Source of the DNA: Metaphire vulgaris
Lineage: Eukaryota; Annelida; Clitellata; Crassiclitellata; Megascolecidae
Assembly (NCBI GenBank): GCA_018105865.1
Contig: CM030862.1
Span: forward strand, 4,918,062-4,982,061
Reading direction: 5' to 3'
DNA: 64,000 bases
The notes under the pieces were generated by a model. That model ran no database searches and had not been told where the DNA came from. It saw nothing but the letters and a program-made list of their open reading frames with translations. The position numbers and the translations under genes are program-made. Positions within the stretch are counted from its first letter, which is position 1. Each line of letters starts with the position of its first letter. Positions 21,761-33,600 of this stretch are shown here, piece by piece.

Positions 21761-22576
21761 TGGTTTCAAAATTGATTCATCCCTAAATTTAGAATCACAG
21801 ATCTCCCAACTATCCGAAATCCTGCTATGCCCATATTCCTCACGTCGTCCTTGCCTTGACACCAAAACTGCATCCACAATCGCCACTTCAATAGTCCATT
21901 CCAAACTGGATTACTGCAACTCCCTTTACTATAACCTCCCAAAACCTCCATCAACAAATTACAATCAATTCAAAATGCACTAGCCCGAGCAGTAACCAAA
22001 TCACCAAAGTTCTGCCATATTTCACCCATACTGAAGACACTACACTTGCTTAAAATATCCGAACGTATACAGTACAAGATAATAACGATTCCTTACAGTT
22101 CACTTCATTCGTCAAACCGGTTTACCTTCAGTAAACTCTTAACGCCTCAGCCTCCCGACCTACATCATCATCATCTCATCTCACACTTTCACGCCCGTTA
22201 AATCAGTCATCACACAAAATCTGCAATCGCGCTTTCTCATACGCCGCACCAGAACTTTGGAACTCAATTCCAGCCTCCCTCCGCAGCCTAAGACATGGTC
22301 AAACAATGAGCTACGAATCCTCATTTCCTTTAATTCCTTCACTGTCTCCTCAAACCTTTAGGTCTAAACTTAAAACCTTCCTATTCGAAAAGTCATTTCC
22401 CCCATAGCAACAACAACCTGACCCGCCACCTCATAGATACACTGACCTTTGCCCGGCCGACAAACCACCCTGGCTATAGCTATTTCAAGAAAGATTAAGC
22501 GCATAAGAATAAGCAGCTACTGCTGTGCTGCTTTCCGGGGCGCTGTAGAAGTTTATGAGATTTTACTTTACTTTAC

Positions 22577-25205
22577 TTTACATGTTGATAAGTGTGATGA
22601 TCCCAACTCTATCCAATTCACACAACTGCTCACTCAGACTAACCTCACACAACACATATCTCTTTCTACTCACACTTTTGGACATACTTTAGACTTGCTC
22701 ATCACGTCTTCTTCTTCATCACTATCTCCAATTTCAGCAATTAGCCAATTCTCTCCATCTGATCATTTTCCCATCTTCTCCATTTTAAGTATCTGCTCGC
22801 CAACTCTTCCGCCTCGTGGCTCCTAGTCATTCCGCTGTCTTCAAAATTGACGTAGCCTTGTTCTGTGACAACATTAAATCATCTGAACTAATTACTAACC
22901 CCCCCCCCCACTTCTCTGCCGTCACTGATCAATAAATACAATTCTGTGTTATCCGGTCTGCTTGATAAACATGGTCCTATCATTACAATACCTCTTTCAT
23001 CACACAACAGCAAACCCTGGTATAACTCTTTCATTCATGCTTTCAAGTCATTTTGCAGACGTCTTGAACGAACATACCATAGAACACATTCTCCATCAGA
23101 CCTTTTAAATCTTCGTTCTGCCACCAACCACTACCATAATCTCCTTACATCTGCCAAAATGAAGTACTATTCTAACATCATTTCAACAAATAGCTCAAAC
23201 CCACGTAAGCTCTGGAAAACTGTAAATGATCTTTTTCATCACAAAGAATCAAAACCTCTCCCTCAATCCATTTCTCTGTTAGAACTTGCTGAATCTTTTG
23301 CTAATTTCTTCTCTACAAAAATCTCTAAGATCTGCAGTGTCCTTGAATCTTTCACTATTACTCAAACCACCTCTCCTCATTACCCTTCTACCCACAATCC
23401 CCATGCAATTTATCCAGCTTCACTCCTGCAACTGATGAAGAGGTATCCAAACTGCTACTTTCTCTCCCAAACAAACAATGTGACCTAGATCCCATACCTA
23501 CCTCTTTACTCAAACAGTGTGCCATCGTGCTTACGCCTATCATAACTAGAATCATTAACCTCTCTCTTACCTCAGGCACTTTCCCATCTTCATTCAAAAA
23601 CTCTTTTGTCACTCCTCTCGTAAAAAAGCCTGGTTTTGACAGAGAAGATCTTAATAATTATCACCCCATCTCAAATCTTTCACTTCTATCAAAACTTACT
23701 GAGAAAATTGTGCTTTCTAGACTGACCAAACACCTTTCAAATAACTCGCTATATAATGCTCACCAGTCACTCAACTGAAACCGTTCTCGCCTACATTCAT
23801 GACAGACTCTTAACCGCAATTGGTCTCCGACAAGTTACTGACCTTTGTCTCCTTGAGCTCTCTGCTGCATTTGATACCATAGATCACAAAATTCTGCTCG
23901 AACGACTCTCTCTCTGGTTTGGAATATCTGAAACTGCTCACAACTGGTTTTCATCTTATCTTAAATCCCGGTCTTTTCAAGTGTCCTGTCTTAGCCAAAT
24001 TTCTCTATCTCACAGTATAGATTTCGGAGTGCCTCAAGGATCTGTTCTTGGGCCTGTACTGTTCAGCCTCTACACCACACCGCTCTCATCTTTAATTAAT
24101 TACCTTAATTTAAATCACCAACTCTATGCCGATGACACTCAGCTATTCCTTTCCTTCTCACCTCTTTCATTCAATGCTTCTATTATTGAGCTTGAATCTG
24201 CATTCTCATCAATCTCTGCTTGGATTTCATCTAATCTCCTCACTCTTAACCCATCTAAGACAGAGTTTCTTTTAATTGGACTACTCCAACAACTCGAAAA
24301 AATTGACAATCCTAAACTAGTTTTGGCTCCTGACACTACAATAATCCGTGTTCCAACTGCTAGAAATCTGGGATTCAAATTTGATTCTTTTCTAAACTTC
24401 GAATCACAAATCTCCCAACTATCAAAAGCCTGCTGTGTTCATATTCGTGACCTTCGCTGCTTACGCCCTTGCCTAGATACTAAAACTGCCTCCACAATTG
24501 CCACCTCAATAGTCCACTCCAAATTAGATTTATTGTAACTCCCTCTACTATAACCTTCCCAAAGCCTCTATCAACAAATTGCAATCAATACAAAATGCAC
24601 TTGCTCGTGCTGTTACTAAGTCACCTAAATTTTCCCATATTTCACCCATACTAAAATCATTACATTGGCTTAAAATAACTGAACGTATCCCATATAAGAT
24701 AATAACACTTACATATAGCTCACTTCAGTCATCAAAACCTGTCTACCTTATATCACTATTAACCCCTCAGCCTCCTCGACCCACACGTTCATCATCTTAC
24801 CTCACTCTGTCACGCCCACTCCATCAGTCATCCCTGAAAATTTGCAACCGTGCCTTCTCATACGCCTCATCTGAACTTTGGAACTCGATCCCAACTTCCC
24901 TCCGCAGACTTGGACACTTTCAAACAATAAAATCTGATTCCTCATTTCCTATAATTCCTGCATTATCTCCTCAAGTCTTCAGGTCTAAGCTTAAATCATT
25001 CCTTTTTCTAAAATCATATCCTCCATAGCTGTAACAACCTAGCCTCACTGCCCTTTGGACGTTGACTATTGCCTGGCTGATAACATACCTTCCCCATAGC
25101 TATTTTAAGAGAGGCTGAGCGCCTAAGAATAAGCAGCTACTGTTGTGCTGCTTTCCAAGGCGCTATAGAAATCCACAAGATTTTACTTTACTTTACTTTA
25201 CTTTA
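22577..25205 (+). pseudogene. L2-type LINE, family L2-A, copy 2 (5'-truncated)
   Basis: It begins inside the endonuclease ('HVDKCDDPNSIQFTQLLTQTNL'), with SDHFPIF at about 22757. The reverse transcriptase then shows 'SAAFDTIDHKILLERL', 'FGVPQGSVLGPVLFSLYTTPL' and an intact YADD at 24125-24136, then 'ALNPSKTEF'-type and 'GFKFDSFLNF' blocks. After a frame break at 24535 the C-terminal part has 'HISPILKSLHWLKITERI' and 'SSELWNSIPTSLR'. The 3' UTR ends in (TTTAC)n at 25185-25205. It follows copy 1 without a gap, in the same orientation. Confidence 0.9.
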
Positions 25206-25654
25206 AAGATGCAATTTCACAAAAGGGTCAATGGTCTTTGGTGGATGGGTGCAATAGCACTACATTGCTGTCTGCTGCCCAGGTTAGCAGCACTATTATC
25301 CGCTATAAGCTATAGCCACCGTCTGCGAGTGTCAGACCCACAGACAAAATGTCAATAGATTGTGGACTGTGAACAGAATCTAAACCGCAATTTCCCTTCC
25401 CACAATTCTTGCAAAGATCTCTGGGGTCAGTCACACGACCCCAGGTTCATGTATTGCAAAATTTAAAGTTAAATTCAAGTTATTATGTTTCTTAGTTAAA
25501 TATAAATTCAGCCAACTTTTTCAAGATCATACTCTTTGTTTAGATTTTGCAATTCTCTCTATTCTTTCAAATCATTTGCAATTTATCGCAATTTGCGTAT
25601 AATAGTGTATTACATTCTTTGCAGAAAATTAAGATAAAAATGTAGGGTATTCCA
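25206..25654. other. Unassigned intron sequence
   Basis: No gene or paired repeat is visible between the LINE tail and the Helitron. Confidence 0.5.
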
Positions 25655-26442
25655 TCTATGACATTAAAATCCTTCCTCTGTGCCTCTGTTACCTTCAAGC
25701 GTTCTGATTGGTTGGCTGTGTGAGCGTTCTGGTTGGTTACCTTCAAGCGTTCCGATTGCTTGGCTGTGTGAGCGTTCGATTGCTTGGCTGTGTGAGCGTT
25801 CTGATTAGTTGGCTGTGTGGTGTTCTCATTGGTTACCTTCAAGCGTTCTGATTGGTTGGCTGGGTGAGTGTTCTGATTGGTCGTTCTGGAACCTTGCGAG
25901 CGAAGCCGAGCGGGCGGGCGAAGCCGCGCGGGCGGGCAAAGCTGGGTGATAGATGGACAGTGTATAGGCGCATAATCAACGTAACCAAAAATCAGCTATA
26001 ACTTTTGAAATATGCGACCCTGCGTTCTAATTTCAGCTTTCGCTCATGTGCTAATTTATTTAAGATCGTATTCAGCGAGATATTTGATGGATGGCTGTTA
26101 ATAAATTGAAAAGAGCGAGCGAAGCCGTGTGATAGATGGACAGTGTATAGGCGCATAATCAATGTAACCAAAAATCAGCTATAACTTTTGAAATACGTGA
26201 CCCAGCGTTCTAATTTCTGCTTTCGCTCATGCACTAATTTATTTAAGATCGTATTTCAGTGAGATATTTGATGGATGGCTGTTAATAAATCGAAAATAAG
26301 GGTTTTGAAGGTCCCATATCTCCAGTAGTTGCCCGTAGACGTGCGGCTATGACGCCGTAGATTCCAGTAGCAATAGACGAGAAATCCCAATTCTCCACAA
26401 TAGTATTATCCTGCACTGCGAGCAAACCGAGCATCTTTCTAG
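25655..26442. mobile_element. Non-autonomous Helitron
   Basis: It starts TCTATGACATTAAAATCC, a typical Helitron 5' end (TCTATAnTATTAAAA). It ends GAGCATCTTTCTAG followed by T. The flanking bases are A on the left and T on the right, the usual A^T target with no duplication. The left 250 bp are imperfect repeats of 'ccttcaagcgttctgattggttgg'. The interior has two tandem units of about 178 bp (about 25935-26112 and 26113-26290) containing 'gatagatggacagtgtatagg'. There is no Rep/helicase coding, so it depends on another element. The same 5' end appears twice at 35247-35730. Confidence 0.85.
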
Positions 26443-26942
26443 TATTATAAGAAGGTTACTGGCACTAAAATATGTTCTGAACAAGCTGGAAAAGGAGATG
26501 TCCACGAAGGAGTTATTGATGGAAATGCCCAAAATTTCTGACACGCTCAGATCAAATATGATCACTGAGCATAGATACAGTCATCGAGCTTGTCTGCATG
26601 CTTTCAATTTTCTTTGATCTCCATGGAGTCGTGTGTTATCTTAATCAATTTCTGTGAATGGGCGAAAATTCAAATCTGCCTAGGGCGTCCAAAATTCAAA
26701 AGATGGCCCTGCACATAGGCATGGAATTCTGAAAGTTGTGGCGAGGGTGCGCAGCGAGTTTGGCGACTTAACAAGGTACATTACATGAGTGGAAATCCGT
26801 TTTTAATCCATCCATGGTGAGAGATCTTTTATTTTGTCTTCTGATGCATTTGTTGGTGCATATGCCTGGATCACAGTCATTTTGACGTGTCGAGCATGTA
26901 ATCTGATTGTTATGATTTTACAACTTCCCATACCAGCAAAGA
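26443..26942. other. Unassigned intron sequence
   Basis: No gene or terminal repeats that I can identify. Confidence 0.45.
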
Positions 26943-27290
26943 CTTACTATGTTTAATATTGAGTCTCTGGAACTTCGTAGACTAAAACTTGACCTTGCAG
27001 AATGTTATAAGATTCTTAACAAGGTGTACGAAACAGATATGTGTCACTTATTTTCCTTCCCCCTACTTTGTAACCCGAGGACTTTGCTTTAAACTCTTCT
27101 TCTCTGACAGGGTCATTGATTCCAGGAATAATTTAAGTGATGAAATTGTCAAAGCACAAACTATTAGCTCCTTCTGAAAGAAATTAGATAACCGCTGCTT
27201 CACAAAATTTGCGACGTTCTGTGACTGTTTATCCTGTTCCCATCTCCTGGCCAAAAATTGCAACTACAATCTGCCTAGAAATGTGTGCTT
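26943..27290 (+). pseudogene. CR1-type LINE C-terminal fragment
   Basis: The frame reads SLELRRLKLDLAECYKILNK, then a break, then 'LLLSDRVIDSRNNLSDEIVKAQTISSFKKLD'-like text. The S-L-E-x-R-R-L..D-L..C-Y-K-I-L-N motif and the later F-F-S.R-V-x.W-N.L pattern are hallmarks of the domain after the reverse transcriptase in CR1-type LINEs. One frameshift and one stop are present. It lies about 430 bp before the STUB1 U-box exon. Confidence 0.7.
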
Positions 27291-27716
27291 ACTGATGCCT
27301 AAACCATGTGCTGATACTATTTGTTTATTATTAATCTTGTATAATATAAATTGTTCTTTAGTCACATAGTTACATAGACATGAATTCTAATTTGGGTACA
27401 GGTCAGAGTTAACCCTCTGCATCTCTTTGGAACACTCAGTTTGTTTTGCCTACTTTGCCTACTTTTATTTACAACACACTACTAACAACTACTTGTCTGT
27501 AATTCGTGTTGTGGCCCAATAAATATTTATATATCTTTCTATTATTCGGTCATCTATTGGTTCCCACGTGAATTCCACTGAACAAGTGAAGAAAAGAATA
27601 TTAAAATATTAAAAAGGCAGAGCATCATGATATTTTTGAATAGTCTCTTTGAGGCGTGTGTAATAGGGAACTGCATATGTATTTATATTTGCTTAATTAC
27701 ATATGTATTTTATTAG

Positions 27717-27833
27717 AAACGTGAAGTGCCAGATGTTTTATGTTGTCGAATTAATTTTGGAATCATGCGAGATCCTGTCATCACACCAAGTGGAATAACA
27801 TACGAACGACGTGACATTGAAGAACACTTACAG
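27717..27833 (+). CDS. STUB1: STUB1 (CHIP) exon: first half of the U-box
   Basis: The exon has 39 codons in phase 0 at both ends, with acceptor ...tattttattag and donor CAG|gtaaat. It opens with KREVPDVLC and continues with [22 protein letters not shown]. The U-box recruits the E2 enzyme and gives CHIP its ligase activity. Residues conserved with human CHIP include the P-S-G-I-T-Y loop and the His of E-E-H-L-Q (human H260, needed for function). The human C-G-K-I-S-F-E is C-R-I-N-F-G here, with a Cys pair. Long flanking introns full of transposons surround it. No stop or frameshift is present, so the exon looks functional. Confidence 0.95.
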
Positions 27834-28084
27834 GTAAATTAAAAGGATTTGAGAATTGGTCAGTCTGTCAATGTTACTAAAGAAGAATGGCCTTAACTCT
27901 TGGCCATTGTTGATTAGTTACAGTATTTACCGTAAAATTTTGAGTATATTGCGCACAGGGGTATAATGTGCACGGATTTCTGGGGGGGGGGGTGCAGATC
28001 AAAAGGTAAAATCGATTTTCATGAATATAATACACACCCTTAATTGTCCACACTTGGTAACATTTTATTTGTCCACCGGTAAGC
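27834..28084. other. Start of last STUB1 intron
   Basis: No feature beyond an orphan transposon-like end near 27945 ('accgtaaaattttgagtatattgcgcac') and a G-rich run near 27983. Confidence 0.4.
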
Positions 28085-28087
28085 TTT

Positions 28088-28127
<40 letters not shown>

Positions 28128-28131
28128 TTAT
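28085..28131. repeat. (TTTA)n microsatellite
   Basis: About eleven ATTT/TTTA units in tandem, directly upstream of a LINE endonuclease fragment. Confidence 0.95.
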
Positions 28132-28139
28132 TGTTTAGT

Positions 28140-28425
28140 TATCAGCCAGTATAATTGGATACAAAACTATCAGTGACAGAATACTCAGCATAAAGATAGC
28201 AGGAAGTCCGATTAAAATAAACATCTTACAGGTTTATGCACCAATGTCTGAGGCAGAGGAAGATGAAATCCAAGAATTCTACAATCAGATAAATGAAGAA
28301 ATTTTGCACATCCCAAAGAAAGAAATAATAATCATTTGTGGAGACTTCAATGCAAAAATTGGAAGTGACAGAACAAAAACAAACTATGTAGGTACTTGGG
28401 GTATGGGCAATAGGCAAGAGAAATT
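28140..28425 (+). pseudogene. RTE-like LINE endonuclease fragment
   Basis: The frame reads 'GYKTISDRILSIKIAGSPIK', then 'ILQVYAPMSEAEEDEIQEFY' and 'IIICGDFNAKIGSD', the middle of an APE-type endonuclease of RTE/BovB-like LINEs. G-D-F-N-A-K is the catalytic block. The segment ends abruptly at about 28420 and a different LINE (28444 onward) follows. Both truncation points are inside domains. Confidence 0.75.
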
Positions 28426-28443
28426 TCTCACGAGTGGAAATCC

Positions 28444-29455
28444 CACCTCCGGTTGTCTGGTCCAGTCCCAAAGCCATCTCCTTTCACCCTGACTGAATTG
28501 GAAGATGCATTTAAGAAGGTCAAACCGGGACCGGGAACGGCTGCTGGCTATGATAACATTACCCCAGAACTTATCATCAACCTGGGCCCTGTGGCCAAGA
28601 AGTGGCTCACTGCATTTCTATCCCATGTCATATAGTCTGAATCCATGCCCAAAATCTGGCGTCGTGCAAAGATAATAGCTGTTTTGAAACCAAAGAAAGA
28701 CCCAGCACTGGCTGCCAGTTATAGACCGATATCTCTCCTTTCTGTCTGTTACAAACTCCTTGAAAGGTTGCTGCTGTCGTGAATAGCGCCTCTCACAGAG
28801 GAATTCTTAACTCCTGACCGAGCTGGTTTCCGACCAGGAAGATCTACCTTTGAACAGGTCCTGGCTTTTTCAACGCACATCGAAAATGGATTCCAGAAGA
28901 ACTTGAAGACAGGTGCTGTCTTTGTCGATCTTACAGCAGCGTATGACACGGTCTGGCATCGTGGCCTCTTGGTGAAGATATCTAGATGCCTTCCCCCATG
29001 GGTGGCCAACATTATATAATTTCTTCTCCAGAATAGAAGGTTCTGTGTGCATTTGGGCGACAAAACAAGCAAGTGGAGGCGTCTATCAAACGGCCTTCCT
29101 CAAGGGTCTGTTCTGGCCCCCATGCTATTCAATATCTACATCAATGACCTTCCGGAAACTTCCTCAAGAAAATTCATCTACTCCAACGACATCTGTTGTG
29201 CAACCCAGGCTAAAAAGTTTGACAAGCTTGAGGAAACACTAACTAAAGACATGACACTTCTTTCTGACTATTGCAGAAAATGGCGACTAACCCCTAGCGC
29301 TGCAAAAACAGTATCATCTGTCTTCCATCTACATTACGCTTCATCATCACGTGAGCTCAATGTACAACTTGATGGTACAAGAATCCGACATGAAGCCCAG
29401 CCAGTTTATCTTGGCGTCACTCTTGACCACACTTTGTCATTCTGTCACAAAGTGA
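28444..29455 (+). pseudogene. Jockey-like LINE reverse transcriptase relic with a mutated YADD box
   Basis: The blocks are in order: 'KPGPGTAAGYDNITPELI', 'SMPKIWRRAKIIAVLKPKK', 'ASYRPISLLSVCYKLLERLL', 'DRAGFRPGRSTFEQV', 'GAVFVDLTAAYDTVWHRGLL', 'LSNGLPQGSVLAPMLFNIYI' and 'VYLGVTLDHTLSF'. In-frame stops occur at about 28633, 28780 and 29017. The catalytic YADD reads Y-S-N-D (29179-29190), so the first Asp is lost. It stops at about 29455, within the thumb region. It cannot be active. Confidence 0.9.
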
Positions 29456-30164
29456 TATTTAGGTTGGTTGTTTGTATATGTTTATGTGTATTTAGGTTGA
29501 CTGGGTGTGTGTGAGAAGTGAGCTGGTGTGCACATTGATGATGTCTGTATGGTATCTGTATGCTGTATAGTGGCGTGAGTGAATGAATAGACGTGAAGGT
29601 GAAAGACAGGTAACAGTGGAGCGGAGGTCGCTGTTGTGAGTGGGGTGGAATGTGGTGGTGTTGGTGAAGAGAAATTGAAATATAACGCGGTCAAAAATAT
29701 TTGATAATGGATAGAATTTGAGAAATGGAGAATTATAGAAGATATATAGAAAGCGGTTTTGAAGATGTACAACCATCAATGTATAAATCGGTTTTGAAGA
29801 TGTTCGACCGTACTTTATAAATGCTTACGTGAGTAGAAACGAACAGGGTGATGATTGGTGTTGACCGGGGCCCCAGTGAATGCGGTACAGCTTGATCATA
29901 TGGAGAGTATGTGGTCGAATTTATTTTTGTGTGGCCATTGTTTGAGGTCCAAGACCTCTGTGAATGTTGAGGCGGTGGAACCACAATCCTGGAATTGTTG
30001 ATTGCAGTGCCTGAATTATATGGGCAGACGATGTGTTCAAAACATGGGATCTTTGGCCCCGAGGCGGTGTTAAAGTTGCTGAGTATGATTAGTTCATCAT
30101 GGCATGGAGCAGATGAGATGATGCTTCATAGCTGGTCGTGAAACCCGTCTTTCTCTGCATATCA
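29456..30164. other. Unassigned intron sequence
   Basis: GT-rich on the + strand with 'gttttgaagatg' words repeated near 29755 and 29790. The open frames on the minus strand here are compositional. No gene is supported. Confidence 0.5.
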
Positions 30165-30668
30165 GCTCATCAGGCTACAGTCAATCCTCAATGCTTCAGC
30201 TCATTTGATTTTCAGGGTGCGTTGGCACGACCACGTGACCTCTCTACTTTGGGACAAACTGCATTGGCTTTGGGTCCAGGAGCATATCATGTTCAAGCGC
30301 TGCTCATTGACGTTCCAGGTTCTACACGATCCATTCTGCCCGGAATACCTTGCGACGCTCGTTCGAAGGCCGGTGTCAAGCGATCGACGGCTTCACCTTC
30401 GTTCCAGTAGGCGAATCCAACTGTACGTTCCACCTCCGTCGAAGACTGTAAAGTTCGGAAAACGTTCATTCTCGCATGGAAATCCCCTCCTCTGGAATTC
30501 CTTGCCGGACAGTGTGTTGTCCGTCACTTCCTTTGGAGAGTTTTCGAGCAAACTAAAGACGTATTTATTTAATGTCTCGTTTCCACGTTCCATGTAAAGC
30601 ACCCTTGACTTTGGCCCTTGCTAGGTAACGGCGCTATATAAATCCTCATGAACAATAACAATAACAAG
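30165..30668 (+). pseudogene. L2-type LINE 3' end
   Basis: The frame reads 'HDHVTSLLWDKLHWLWVQEH', 'FCPEYLATLVRRP', 'GKRSFSHGNPLLWNSLPDSV' and 'FSSKLKTYLFNVSFP', with a stop at 30595. This is the C-terminal domain of an L2-type LINE. The 3' UTR has 'aacggcgctatataaatcc' and an (AATAAC)n end. It meets the tail of the minus-strand L2-B element tail to tail near 30670-30690. Confidence 0.85.
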
Positions 30669-30689
30669 ATATTAATTATAATAATAATA

Positions 30690-33600
30690 ATAATTATGCA
30701 CTTCTATAGCACCAGTTCTAATACCCAAGGTATCAATCGATGGTACTTCAAAATCAATCCGCAAAAGATCCAGGTCATTCCAGAGATCAGTCCGAGGGAG
30801 AGAGTGAGACGGACTATGGAGGAAACGCCAATTGAAAGAGATGCGTCTTAAGTCTGGATCGGAAGATGCTCAATGAATTGGAAGATCTGACAGCCGGAGG
30901 GAGAGAGTTCCAGATTTTAGGCCCAGAAATAGTAAAAGCTCTCTTACCAATTTCAGTGTTGGTTCTAGGTACATTCAACAATGAATCAGCATACCTTGTT
31001 GAATGACGATGGTTTGGGTGATTCAACATAGATTTTAAATATTGAGGTTGGCCAGACTGCAGTGTTTTAAAAACCAGGAGACCAGTTTTGAATACAATTC
31101 TCTGTTCTACCGGCAACCAGTGTAACTTTTGAAGAACAGGTTTAATATGATCATGCTTACGAGTTTTTGTAATGGCTCGGGCAATAGAATTCTGAATCCT
31201 TTGAAGCTTTTGCATGTTAGATCTGGTCATACCATTGTAAAGAGAATTGCAATAATCAAGTCTGCTGCTGACAAGGGCGTTTGCAAGAGGAATCAGAGCG
31301 GATTTGGGCACAAAATCACGAATTAAGTCGAATATCTCTGATTTGCATATGAGCAGCTCTGCTGACCTTATTTATATGATCGTTAAACGACATGTTCTTA
31401 TCAAATATCACCCCTAGGTTGCGGACAGACTGACTTAGATTAACTGAAATGTTGTCAAATATAAATGAATTTATGTCTTCAAATTTACTTAGATTAAATG
31501 ATGTACCAAGAAGTAAAAACTCAGTTTTTGAAGGGTTAAGTGCAAGCTTATTATTAAACATCCAAGACTGAACGTTTTGCAGGCAAAGGGACAGATTTTC
31601 TAGTGACATGGAGGAGGTTTTATCGTCGAAGGCAATGAATAACTGTGTATCGTCAGCATAGAAATGATAGTCAGCAGAGAATTGTGTAAGAAGAGATCCA
31701 AGGGGCATTGTATATAAGGTGAAAAGGAGAGGGCCTAAAACAGATCCCTGGGGAACACCGAAATCTAATTTAGCTGAGTTTGACTGTGCACCGTTACAAT
31801 AAACAGATTGACTGCGATGTTTAAGATAGGATGTGAACCACTCTAATACAGTACCCGATAAGCCAAACCAATGTTCGAGTCTGTGGAGAAGGATTGCATG
31901 ATCTATGGTGTCAAAAGCCGAGACAAATCTAGTAAAATAAGTGCAGTTACCTTGCCGTTATCCATAGCAGACAAAATATAATCATGAACAGCTAGGAGAG
32001 CAGTTTCAGTTGAATGAAATTTTCTATATGCAGATTGTTTAGGCAATAAAAGATTATGCGATGAAAGATGTACATTTATTCGACTGAGCACAATGCGTTC
32101 AACGAGTTCAGATATAAAATTTAAATTTGAAATAGGTCTATAGCTAGAAAAATCATTTGGATCGAGTGTTGGCTTTTTCAGTAGAGGGTGAACTAGAGCA
32201 CTAGCATAGGTTGATGGAAAGGTACCTGATGACAGAGATAGGTTAACCAAACGGGTAATTACTGGCCCAAGCACATCAAAACACTGCTTAAGAATATCAG
32301 TTGGAATAACATCCAGCAGACACTGTTTATTCGGCAATGAGAAAATAATTTGGCGTATTTCAGACAGATTGGTGGGGCGGAATGCTGTGAATATTGGGGG
32401 AGGGGTTTTTGGCAGTGAGCAGTTGTCTTCTGTGGGGTGTGTTGGAAATTTGAGCCTGATGCTAGATATTTTATCTGAGAAAAATTGTAGAAATTTTTCT
32501 GCTAGCTGTTGAGGTGAATTTGACTGAGGTAGTGTACTTTTTTGTCTCGATGCAAAAGTTTATTTAAGGAATTCCATAAAGATTTTGGTGAATTCATATT
32601 ATCTTTTATCAGATTGGATAGAAACTGGGCTTTGGCATTATTGACTAGTTTACGAACATAGCGACATTGCTTCCTAAACCGTTTAAGGTCTGATGGCAGT
32701 TTAGAATGACGCTAAGCTCGTTCCAATCTACTCCTACGCTGACGTGCATCAGAAATATCTTTGTTGAACCAGGGTTGTGAAGGCCTATCAGTAACAATTT
32801 TAGTTTTCTCGGGGATAAGATCATCCAAAATACTGCACAAAACATTTTGAAAAAGATTTGCATATTCTGTTACGGATTCTGTTGTGGAAGTAAATAATGG
32901 CGAAGAAAGAATTTTCAACTGAAACTGCTCGATGTCTAGCAACCTCCAGGGTCTAAATTTGATCGACTTTCTAGAGGAGGGAGCCTTAAATTGAAAGTTC
33001 ACAGAGCATGATACAGTAAGATGATCAGAGAGATAGGAATCATTATTTGAGACAAAAGAAGCAACTGTGCTATCAGCTCTTGTGATAAGAAGATCAAGTG
33101 TATGACCTAGATGGTGAGTTGGGCCAGTGACATGCTGCTTAAGGTCAAAATTATTTAAAAGATTTTTGAACTGCACTGCATGAATGTCTGTTAAATTATC
33201 AGTATGAATGTTAAAATCGCAGAGAGATTATAAGTTCACCAGGAGAGAAATGAATATCTCCAGAATTGATTGGAATTCTGTCATAAAAAGTGCAAAGGAT
33301 GATGATGGCGGTCTGTAAAAGTTTAGAAAGGAAATTCTTTTGTTACCAGAATCAAGTGCTCCTGCAATGACCTCAAGTGATTGAAAAGGTGCACCAGGAA
33401 CTAACAGTTGGGTAAAATTTAGAAATTTTTTGTACAAAAAGCAACTCCATACCATTGCCATGCTGCCTAGGATTGCTAAGAAGGGAAAAATCAGGAGGAT
33501 GTAAATCAGATAAAAATGATGGAGTATCATTTTGGCGCAGCCATGTCTCATTCAAGGCCAGAATATGGAGAGGAAACTCAATTAAGTAATTATGCAATGA

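Larger units (their letters stand above)
18453..22576 (+). pseudogene. L2-type LINE, family L2-A, copy 1 (near full length, broken)
   Basis: The order is endonuclease, reverse transcriptase, C-terminal domain. The N-terminal part ends in a hydrophobic run and GDIHPNPGP (18693-18719). Then come the APE endonuclease blocks 'LCTLNIRSL', 'IVALTETWV' and 'ITGDFN', and 'SDHFPIF' near 19677. The reverse transcriptase has 'CDLDPIPTSLLKQC' near 20395 and 'LDLSAAFDTID' near 20785. The YADD region is destroyed by the scrambled segment at 21055-21760. The C-terminal 'YAAPELWNSIPASLR' is at 22240. The 3' UTR ends in (TTTAC)n at 22562-22580. There are multiple frameshifts and an internal duplication in the endonuclease. 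Copy 2 follows directly. Confidence 0.9.
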
